A stretch of 64,000 bases of DNA from positions 407,813-471,812 of the forward strand of contig NZ_FNFF01000003.1 of the NCBI RefSeq assembly GCF_900100315.1, given 5' to 3'. The notes beneath the pieces are model-generated. The model was given only the letters and a program-made list of their open reading frames with translations, was not told the DNA's origin and searched no databases. Position numbers and translations under genes: made by a program. This document shows, piece by piece, positions 42,215-50,100 of the stretch. Source of the DNA: Streptomyces indicus. GTDB taxonomy: Bacteria; Actinomycetota; Actinomycetes; Streptomycetales; Streptomycetaceae. How positions within the stretch are numbered: position 1 is the first letter of the stretch; the number at the start of each line of letters is the position of its first letter.

Positions 42215-42448
42215 GGAACCTCCCTTAGCAGGATCTCTGCCACATCCGTGGTACCAGCCCCCAAATGTCACGGGGAGTGTGCATGCCATGAATGTTCGGC
42301 GCAGGGAGGTTCACAAGTGGGGCGCGACGAGGGCGCGTTGAGGTTCGTTCACAGCCAGGTCACAGCCTGCCGTGCCTTCTTGACGGGTCGTCGGGACGCG
42401 GGCCAGAGTGAAGCCCGGCATCCGGCGCGTCGGGGGGCAAAGTCGCCA

Positions 42449-42892
42449 ATGCAGACCATCGGGAACGACAGCGACAACTCATCAGCGGACGGCAGAGCGG
42501 GCGAAGAGCGCCCGCGCGGAGGCGACTTCGGACTGCTGTTCGCGGGGGCGGCCACCGCCGTGGTGGCGGCCGGTGCCTTTCTCGCCTTCGGTGACTTCGA
42601 CTCCCCGCTGCGGGGGCCGCTCACCCTTCTCCTTCTTCTCGGTGCCCCTTCGGGCGCTCTCGCGATTGCCCTCGGCGGACTGCAACCGTGGGGCCGCTTC
42701 GTCGCGTCTCTAGCTGGTGGAGCAGCACTCAACCTCCTTGTGGCACAGGCGATGCTGGCCATGCACATGTGGTCGGTGCGCGGCGGCATGGTCGCGGTGT
42801 GCGGGCTGTCCCTGGCGATCTGGGCCCTGGCCCTGCTGACCCGGAGGCATCCCGACCGGATGCGGCGCACGACGAAGAGCTCCGAGACGTAG
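42449..42892 (+). CDS. Small four-helix membrane protein
   Basis: Protein of 147 residues with four predicted helices after a charged N-terminal 25 residues, and a basic C-terminal tail (RRHPDRMRRTTK). No recognised family; it resembles unassigned actinobacterial membrane proteins. It is 13 bases upstream of the BioF2-like gene on the same strand and is probably the first gene of the exopolysaccharide operon. Its role could be a scaffold or regulator of the surface-polymer machinery. Confidence 0.65.
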   Translation: MQTIGNDSDNSSADGRAGEERPRGGDFGLLFAGAATAVVAAGAFLAFGDFDSPLRGPLTLLLLLGAPSGALAIALGGLQPWGRFVASLAGGAALNLLVAQAMLAMHMWSVRGGMVAVCGLSLAIWALALLTRRHPDRMRRTTKSSET

Positions 42893-42905
42893 GCGGACCA
42901 TCGAC

Positions 42906-44045
42906 ATGGACATCAGCGTGTACCGCCCCGGCGAGCTGAGCGCCGCCGACGTGACGGCGTGGTCCGCCCTGCAGTCCAAGGCTCATGTGCAGGGTCTGCC
43001 CGGGCTCTCCAATCCCTTCCTGGCGCCCGAGTTCGCGCTCGCGGTCGGCCGCAGCCGGCGCGGGGTGCGGATCGCGGTGGTGCGCGAGGCCGGCGAGCCC
43101 GTCGCGTTCTTCCCGTACGAGCGGACGCTGGCGGGAGTCGGCCGCGCCGTGGGCCTCGGCCTGTCCGACTGCCAGGGCGTGGTGCACCGGCCCGGATTCG
43201 CCTGGGACGCGCAGGAGTTGCTGAAGGCCTGCGCGCTGGCCGTCTGGGAGTACGACCACCTGGTCGAGGGGCAGCCCGCGTTCGAGGCGACGCGGACCGG
43301 GTGCTTCGCCTCGCCTGTGATCGATGTCGATCAGGGTTACGAGACGTATCTGAGGGAACTCAGGCTTCGCTCACCGAAGTTCACGAGCCGGACCCTCGCC
43401 AAGGGCCGCAAGCTGGAGCGCGATCATCCCGTGGTGCGCTATGTGCACGACGAGCGCGATCCCTCCGTCCTTGAGACGCTCAAGGCGTGGAAGTCCGCCC
43501 AGTACCGACGGACCGGACGCAGCGACCGCTTCGCCAAGCCATGGATCAATCACCTCGTCGACCGTCTCTTCCACACCCGTTCCGACACCTTCACCACCCG
43601 CCTCTCCGTGCTCTACGCCGCGGACCGCCCGGTGGCCGCCCACTTCGGGCTGCAGTCCGAGCGTGTGCTGACCTGCTGGTTCCCGGCGTACGACCCGGAG
43701 TTCGGAAAGTTCTCGCCCGGCCTGCTGCTGCATCTGCGGATGATCGAGGCGGCCGCGGCGGAGGGCATCGCGTATCTCGACCTCGGGCGGGGCCCGAAGG
43801 AGTACAAGGACTTCCTCAAGACGCGGGAGATCACCGTGTCCGAGGGGTGGGTGACACGCCGTCACCCGGTCGCGGTCGGACACCGGGCGCGCCGCGCCCC
43901 GGTCCGGGCGCTGCGCAACACGGTGCAGAACAGGCCCGAACTGTTCGCGCCGGCCGACAAATTCCTCAAGACCGCGGGACACCTCAGATCCCGCCTTGTG
44001 AGGCCCGGGACAAAACCCGGCTCAGGCACCGGCACAAGGAACTGA
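42906..44045 (+). CDS. GNAT acyltransferase of the BioF2/CelD (FemAB-like) type
   Basis: Protein of 379 residues with two GNAT-like halves as in BioF2-like (PF13480) proteins. The LQSERVLTCWFPAYDPEFGKFSPGLLLHLRMIEAAAAEGI segment holds the typical YxxxxxxFSPGxLL motif, and GPKEYKDFLKTRE is the conserved end. Members acylate or aminoacylate sugars or peptides, often in cellulose and exopolysaccharide loci. Within this cluster it probably modifies the exported polymer or its lipid-linked precursor. No signal peptide is present, so it acts inside. It starts 13 bases after the small membrane protein. Confidence 0.82.
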   Translation: MDISVYRPGELSAADVTAWSALQSKAHVQGLPGLSNPFLAPEFALAVGRSRRGVRIAVVREAGEPVAFFPYERTLAGVGRAVGLGLSDCQGVVHRPGFAWDAQELLKACALAVWEYDHLVEGQPAFEATRTGCFASPVIDVDQGYETYLRELRLRSPKFTSRTLAKGRKLERDHPVVRYVHDERDPSVLETLKAWKSAQYRRTGRSDRFAKPWINHLVDRLFHTRSDTFTTRLSVLYAADRPVAAHFGLQSERVLTCWFPAYDPEFGKFSPGLLLHLRMIEAAAAEGIAYLDLGRGPKEYKDFLKTREITVSEGWVTRRHPVAVGHRARRAPVRALRNTVQNRPELFAPADKFLKTAGHLRSRLVRPGTKPGSGTGTRN

Positions 44046-44304
44046 CAATTCCGCATGTGCCGGCGGAAGTTCTGAGAAATCGACGCAATGGCGCAACAAA
44101 TGTGAGACCTCGTTCCAGGTCTTGCCATACAGTCCCAAACATCAATACCGTCTTAGATCCACCCGCACCGGACCATCACGCACTGCGGACCCAGGGGAGG
44201 GCCAGGGGCCGCGATGGATTTCCGGTACGGGGCGCGGTAGGGGGGTGCCGTGCTCGGTGAACGCAACACTGCCGGAGTGCGCGCCGCGCGGCAGCACAAG
44301 CCAG

Positions 44305-44350
44305 CTCATCCGGAATGCCGGGAGTTCATGCCGGCATGCCTCCGGATGAG
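44305..44350 (+). promoter_or_regulatory. Leader hairpin P1
   Basis: CTCATCCGGA (44305-44314) pairs with TCCGGATGAG (44341-44350); inside, ATGCCGG (44315-44321) pairs with CCGGCAT (44331-44337). The result is a 17-bp nested stem with a three-base bulge. Confidence 0.7.
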
Positions 44351-44379
44351 AACCCCCCTTTCGAACCGGAAATACATCC

Positions 44380-44403
44380 GGACCGCCCGGGGGCGGGCGG
44401 TCC
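44380..44403 (+). promoter_or_regulatory. Leader hairpin P2 and alternative pairing
   Basis: GGACCGCCC (44380-44388) pairs with GGGCGGTCC (44395-44403), 23 bases before the GT2 ATG. The 3' arm of P1 (TCCGGATG, 44341-44348) can instead pair with CATCCGGA (44375-44382), which shares bases with the P2 5' arm, so P1, the alternative and P2 exclude one another in part. Confidence 0.55.
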
Positions 44404-44426
44404 ACCGGACGAGAGGGACCTGACTC

Positions 44427-45299
44427 ATGAGCTCTTTCCTGCGCCCGGCAGTCCCGGGTAACGATCCGTTAATCACGCCGTCCGAGAACGGCCACGCGAC
44501 ACGGGCCGGACGCATTCCCGACCAGTACCGTCCGGTCTCCACCCACCTGGCCATAGCGCCACCGGTCAGTGTGGTGATCCCCGCGATGAACGAGGCGGAG
44601 AATCTCCCCTACGTTTTCGAGACGCTGCCCGACTGGATCCATGAAGTGGTGCTGGTCGACGGCAATTCCACGGACGACACGGTCGCCGTCGCCAGGAAGC
44701 TCTGGCCGGAGGTCAAGGTCGTCACGCAGACCGGCAAGGGCAAGGGGGACGCCCTCATCACCGGTTTCGCGGCCTGCACCGGCGACATCATCGTGATGGT
44801 CGACGCGGACGGCTCGGCCGACGGCAACGAGATCGTCTCGTACGTCTCCGCGCTCGTCTCGGGAGCCGACTTCGCCAAGGGCTCCCGCTTCGCCAACGGC
44901 GGCGGCACCGACGACATGACGCCGATCCGCAAGCTGGGCAACTGGGCCCTGTGCGCGGTGGTCAACCGCAAGTTCGGCGCCCGCTACACGGACCTCTGCT
45001 ACGGGTACAACGCGTTCTGGCGCTACTGCCTGGACAAGATCGACCTCGACTGCACCGGCTTCGAGGTCGAGACCCTGATGAACATCCGGGTGGTCAAGGC
45101 GGGCCTGAAGGTCCAGGAGATCCCGAGCCACGAGTACGTGCGCATCCACGGGGCGAGCAACCTGCGTGCCGTGCGCGACGGGATCCGGGTGCTCAAGGTG
45201 ATCCTCAGGGAGCGCGCCGACCGCCAGCAGCGGCGCCGGCGCGCCCAGTTCGTCGCGCTGAACCGCGGACCGGGCGGCGAGAGGGGCGAACGGTCTTGA
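44427..45299 (+). CDS. GT2 glycosyltransferase (DPM1-like), carries a TTA codon
   Basis: Protein of 290 residues of GT family 2, cytoplasmic. The fold starts at VSVVIPAMNEAENLPYV; the metal-binding DxD-like motif is VDADGSADG near residue 125, and the membrane-lacking C-terminus is basic (RERADRQQRRRRAQF). It resembles polyprenyl-phosphate sugar transferases (DPM1-like), giving a lipid-linked sugar for the polymer. Codon 15 is TTA, the only in-frame TTA found in a real gene here; translation thus needs the bldA tRNA, and mutants would be blocked. The start is ATG at 44427. It overlaps the next gene by four bases. Confidence 0.88.
   Translation: MSSFLRPAVPGNDPLITPSENGHATRAGRIPDQYRPVSTHLAIAPPVSVVIPAMNEAENLPYVFETLPDWIHEVVLVDGNSTDDTVAVARKLWPEVKVVTQTGKGKGDALITGFAACTGDIIVMVDADGSADGNEIVSYVSALVSGADFAKGSRFANGGGTDDMTPIRKLGNWALCAVVNRKFGARYTDLCYGYNAFWRYCLDKIDLDCTGFEVETLMNIRVVKAGLKVQEIPSHEYVRIHGASNLRAVRDGIRVLKVILRERADRQQRRRRAQFVALNRGPGGERGERS
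44469..44471 (+). promoter_or_regulatory. TTA leucine codon (bldA-dependent)
   Basis: In-frame TTA as codon 15 of the GT2 gene. In Streptomyces only the bldA tRNA reads UUA and it appears late in growth, so this is a developmental gate on the operon's first enzyme. Confidence 0.8.
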
Positions 45300-46369
45300 G
45301 CGACCCGCGCATCTCCGTGGTGATCTGCGTGTACACCGAGGAGCGCTGGGAGGACATCCTCGCGGCGGTGGCCTCGGTGCGCGCGCAGTCACGGCCTGCT
45401 CTGGAGACGCTGCTCGTGGTGGATCACAACGAGACGCTTCTGGACCGGCTCACCAAGGAGTACAAGGACGACGGCGGTACGCGGCCGGCGGGCTCCACGG
45501 TGCGGGTGCTCGCGAACGCGGGCCCCCGCGGCCTGTCCGCGGGCCGCAACACCGGCATCGCCGCATCGCACGGCGAGGTGATCGCCTTCCTCGACGACGA
45601 CGCGGTGGCCGAGCGTGACTGGCTGCGGCACTTCGCCGCGGCGTACGAGGATCCGCATGTCATGGCGGTCGGCGGGCGCACCCTGCCCATCTGGGCCTCG
45701 GGCCGCCGCCCCGCCTGGTTCCCGGCCGAGTTCGACTGGGTCGTGGGCTGTACGTACAAGGGGCTGCCCGAGGGCCTGGTGCGGGTGCGCAACGTGCTCG
45801 GGGGCAACGCCTCGTTCCGCCGTGAGGCCTTCGCGGTGGCGGGCGGGTTCGCCACCGGGATCGGCCGCGACGGCGACAAGCGGCCGCTGGGCTGCGAGGA
45901 GACGGAACTGTGCATCCGGCTCGCCCGCGCGATGCCCGAGGCGGTGCTCCTGATCGACGACCGCGCGGTGATCCACCACCGGGTACCGGCGGTCCGCGAG
46001 CGCTTCGGCTACTTCCGTACGCGTACGTACGCGGAAGGACTCTCGAAGGCGCTGGTGGCGCGAAGTGTCGGCAGCGACAAGGGACTCGAGTCCGAGCGCC
46101 GCTACACCACGCGCGTGCTGCCCGCGGGAGTGGCGCGCGGACTGCGGGACGCGGTGCTCGGCCGGCGCGGCGGCGCGGGCCGGGCGGGGGCGATCGTGGC
46201 CGGAGTGGTCGCGGCCGCCGGTGGGTACGTAATCGGGAGCGTTCGGGCCCGCAGGGGAGGCGGGGCCTTCACCATCGCCGAGGTTCCGGTGACGGGCGCC
46301 CAGGCGCCGGTGACGGGACCGCGGGACGGTGAGGGGACGGACGCGGCGGGCGAGGGGGCCGCGGCATGA
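45296..46369 (+). CDS. GT2 glycosyltransferase
   Basis: Protein of 357 residues. The GT-A fold begins ISVVICVYTEERWEDI; DDD metal motif in FLDDDAVAERDW near residue 100; ETELCIRLARA is the acceptor-side ED-like motif. Residues about 296-318 form a hydrophobic stretch (AGAIVAGVVAAAGGYVIG), a possible membrane anchor, and the tail is acidic/Gly-rich. The TTG start at 45296 overlaps the stop of the previous gene (TTGA) and has GAGAGGGG upstream. Translationally coupled with its neighbours, so it shares the TTA gate of the upstream gene. Confidence 0.87.
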   Translation: MSDPRISVVICVYTEERWEDILAAVASVRAQSRPALETLLVVDHNETLLDRLTKEYKDDGGTRPAGSTVRVLANAGPRGLSAGRNTGIAASHGEVIAFLDDDAVAERDWLRHFAAAYEDPHVMAVGGRTLPIWASGRRPAWFPAEFDWVVGCTYKGLPEGLVRVRNVLGGNASFRREAFAVAGGFATGIGRDGDKRPLGCEETELCIRLARAMPEAVLLIDDRAVIHHRVPAVRERFGYFRTRTYAEGLSKALVARSVGSDKGLESERRYTTRVLPAGVARGLRDAVLGRRGGAGRAGAIVAGVVAAAGGYVIGSVRARRGGGAFTIAEVPVTGAQAPVTGPRDGEGTDAAGEGAAA

Positions 46370-47166
46370 GCAGTCAGGCTGTTCCGATACTGATGTACCA
46401 CGCGGTCGCGCACGCTCCGGCGCCCGCGACCAGGGACCTGTCCGTCGCACCGGACACGTTCGCCGAGCAGATGGAGGTCCTGGCGGCGGGCGGCTTCACG
46501 CCCGTCACCACGGCACGGCTCGCGGCCGCCTGGCGCGAGGGCGGACCGCTGCCCGCGAGACCCGTCCTCATCACCTTCGACGACGGGTACGAGGGGGTGC
46601 ACGGGCATGCGCTGCCCGAGCTCGCCCGGCACGGCTTCACGGCGACGGTGTTCGTCACCACCGGCTGGCTGCGCGGCCCGTACGACACGGGCGGCGCGCT
46701 CGACACGATGCTGGACTGGCAGCAGGTCAAGGCGCTCGCGCACGCGGGGATCGAGATCGGCGGGCACAGCCACACGCATCCGCAGCTCGACCAACTCGGC
46801 GAGGACGCCCTCTGGTTCGAGCTCCGCCGCTCACGCGAGATCATCACCGACGAGACGGGGACCGCCCCCGCCTCGTTCGCGTATCCCTACGGATACTCGG
46901 ACGCCGGCGTACGGCGGCTCGTGCGGGACGCGGGGTACGGCCAGGCGCTCGCGGTGGGCAACCACCTCGCGCGCCGCTCCCAAGGCCCGTACGCGATCCG
47001 GCGGTTGACCGTGGACCGCACGACCGGCATCGAGGAGTTCGCGCGGTCCGTGGCCGGACACGGCGTGGCGCGAACCTTCGCCAAGGACCGTGCGTTGACC
47101 AAGGGGTACGCCCTCGTCCGAAGAACCCGCAAGCTCCGCCGAAAGGCCGGCCTCACCCGTGTCTGA
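46366..47166 (+). CDS. Polysaccharide deacetylase (NodB homology)
   Basis: Protein of 266 residues with the NodB motifs: TFDDGY (residues 70-75, catalytic and metal Asp) and HSHTHP (His134, His136, His138). It removes N-acetyl groups from hexosamine polymers or lipid-linked sugars. No signal peptide is present, so it may act on cytoplasmic precursors or on a membrane face. It overlaps the previous stop by four bases (ATGA). In the cluster it would deacetylate a GlcNAc-containing polymer. Confidence 0.88.
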   Translation: MSSQAVPILMYHAVAHAPAPATRDLSVAPDTFAEQMEVLAAGGFTPVTTARLAAAWREGGPLPARPVLITFDDGYEGVHGHALPELARHGFTATVFVTTGWLRGPYDTGGALDTMLDWQQVKALAHAGIEIGGHSHTHPQLDQLGEDALWFELRRSREIITDETGTAPASFAYPYGYSDAGVRRLVRDAGYGQALAVGNHLARRSQGPYAIRRLTVDRTTGIEEFARSVAGHGVARTFAKDRALTKGYALVRRTRKLRRKAGLTRV

Positions 47167-50100
47167 CACGACCACCGCCCAGGCAGCCGCCGAGGTGAAC
47201 GAGACGCCCGGAAGCAGCCGGCCGCCCTCCGGGAGCAGGCTCAGGCTGCCCGGGGGCGGCGGCAGTCCGCTGTTCCGCAACGCGTACGCGCTGATGCTGA
47301 ACACCGGTATCTCCGCCGTGCTCGGCCTGGGCTTCTGGCTGGCCGCCGCCCGCTACTACTCGGACGCGGCGGTCGGCCAGGGATCGGCGGCGATCGCGGC
47401 GATGAAGCTGATCGCCGGGCTCGCCGCACTGACGCTCACCGGGGCGATGGCCCGGTTCATCCCGGTGGCGGGGCGCACCACGGGCAAGCTCATCCTCCGT
47501 ACGTACGTGGGCAGTTCGTTCGCGGTGGCGCTCGCGGCGGGGGTCTTCCTGCTGACCCTCGACCTGTGGGGGCCTTCGTACGCCTTCCTGGACGGGCCGC
47601 TGCCCGGGCTCGCGTTCGTGCTCTCCGTCGTCGCCTGGTCGCTGCTCACCTTGCAGGACGGGGTCCTGACCGGGCTGCGCAGCGCGCTGTGGGTGCCGGT
47701 GGGCAACACCGTGTTCTCGCTGGTGAAGCTGGTGTTCCTGGTCGCGATCGCCACCGCCGTGCCTGTGGCAGGAGTATTCGTCTCCTGGGTCGCGGCGATC
47801 GCGGTGTCCGTGCTGCCGCTGGGCTGGCTGGTGTTCCGGCGGCTCGTGCCGAAGCATGTGAAGGCCACGAAGAAGGGCGCGCAGCCGCCTTCCCTGCGCG
47901 AGATGGGCCGCTTCCTCGCCGGCGACTACACGGGCTCGCTCTTCTCCCTGGCTGTCGTGTACCTGATCCCGGTGATCGTGGCCTCGCAGGTCAGCTCGGC
48001 GGACAACGCGTACTTCTACATCGCCACGACCATAGGCGGCACCGTCAACCTGCTCGCCATCAACATGGGCGCCTCGCTGACCGTCGAGGGCGCCCACGAT
48101 CCGGGCCGCCTGGCCGCCAACTGCCGTGCGGCGCTCAAGCGGATGGCACGGATCATGCTGCCGGTCTGCGGGATCATGTTCTTCGGCGCGCCCTGGATCC
48201 TCGCGGTATTCGGCAGCGGATACGCGGACGCGGCCACTCCCCTGCTGCGCTGGTTCGCGGTCGGTGCGCTGCTCCGCGTGATCATCGAGACGTACTTCGC
48301 GGTGCTGCGGGCGCAGAGCCGCACCTCCGGACTCGCCTATCTTCAGGGCGCGTTGTGCGTCCTGGTGCTCGGCCTGACCCTGGTGCTGCTGCCGCGGATG
48401 GGGCTGACCGGCGCGGGGGTCGCGGAGGTCTGCTCGCTCGCGGTGATCGGTTCGATCTCCGCGTACAAGCTGTACGGGGTGGTCCGTTCGGCACCGCCCG
48501 CGGCCGCGCCGGCGCGCTCCCACCCGCGGGAACCGGTGGCCGCGGACGGGGACCTGTCGGACGTCGGGCAGCCCAGCGGCGAGACGACGATGGTCCTCGG
48601 ACCGCTCGTGCGACGCCCGACCTGGGCGCTGCGCGCGGCCCTCGACTCGGACACGCTGCAACTCGGACTCCCAGTGGACTTCGACCACTTGGAGCGTCGC
48701 CCGGACGTCCGCCCCGGCCCCGGAACACCCGCGGGCGGCCTCCCGATCGTGGTCCCCGAGGCGATCCGCGCCCCGCACCAGCGCACCCGCCCGCGTCCCG
48801 CTGCGGGCGACACTCCGGCGTGGGCGCGGCGGTCCGGGTCGGGAGCGGGCTCGGGTGCGGATTCAAGCTCGGACTCGGGAGCGGCCCCGGGAGCGGGCTC
48901 GGACTCAGGAGCCGGCTCAGGGTCGGGTTCCGGGTCCGGCTCCACGAGCACGCTCGACCTGTCGAAGCGGGTCACGGCTGCCGGGTCCGGCGGAGGTGCG
49001 GGCGTACGGGCCGTGCTGCCCGAGGACGACGCTTCCCGGAGCGGGGCTTCGTCGGCGTCCGAGGACGGACCGCGGTCCAAGGACGCTGAGAACGGCGGCA
49101 GTTCAGGTGCGGACGACGGGGCGACGGCAGTGGCCGAGGGGGGCCTGCCGTCCGAGGGACGGGATGCGGGGGTGCCTGCCGTGAGAGAGACGCAGGTGGA
49201 GGCCGTACGGGGGCACGAGGACGCGTCCGTACGGGAGGACGAGGACGCGTCCATACGGAAGGACGAGGACACCTCCGTACGGGATGAAGTCGCCGATGCG
49301 GTGGAGGAGGGCGTCCCCGCCCAGGTTCGAGAAGGCGCCGTTGAGTCCGTACGCGATCGGGTGGACGGTGAGCCTGACGACTCGCCGTCTGCCGGCCTGG
49401 CCCCCGCCGTCATGGAGCCCGCGGACCGCGCTCCGGCGGAGGCGCCTGCGCCGGACGACGCCTCGCCGCAGGACCGACCGGAGGACTCCCCGGGCGGCGC
49501 CCGCGCCACCCCGGTGGATGCCGGCAGGTCCGTCGACGACGAGCCGGCCGACAGCGCCCCCGTCGACTCCCACCCGGACCACCACCCTGCTGCCGGCGAC
49601 GAGTCCGACGAGCCCGATGACACGGCCGACACCGCCGACTCGAAGCACCCGGGCGGCCCGACGGCCTCGGACGACTCGGATGACTCGGACGACTCACCCG
49701 ACCCCGAAGCCCCGACCGGCTCAGGCAGCCCGGCCGACTCCGGCGGTCCAGCGGACTCCGACAGTGCGGCCGACTCCGACAGCCCGGCCGACCTGGGCGA
49801 GCATCGCCCCACCTGGGCCCTGCGCCTCCCGTCCGTGCTGCCCGCACCCCGTGCGGCGAAGCCGTCGGCTCCGGTCACTCCGCCCGCAGCCGCCTCCACG
49901 GCCTCCGCCGCCTCCGGGCCCTCGCAGGAGGCCAGTGCGGAGCCGCAGAGCGAGGCCGTGCCCGTGGCGCGGGAGCAGCGGTCCAAGTTCCCCTCGGTGG
50001 TGGAGAGTTCGCCGCCCAGGGCCCGTGCGCAGTCGCTGTCCGGAGCGGCCCCCGAGCCGCCGCGCGGTGCGGTGGCCGCGCCGACGAAGCCCTCGCGTTC

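Larger units (their letters stand above)
44046..44426 (+). promoter_or_regulatory. 381-base leader of the GT2 operon
   Basis: This gap holds a small hairpin AGACCT/AGGTCT (44105-44122), and a promoter-like TTGCCA (44122-44127) with an 18-base spacer to TACCGT (44146-44151). Two larger hairpins at 44305-44350 and 44380-44403 follow. No gene is seen. No known riboswitch family was recognised. Confidence 0.5.
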
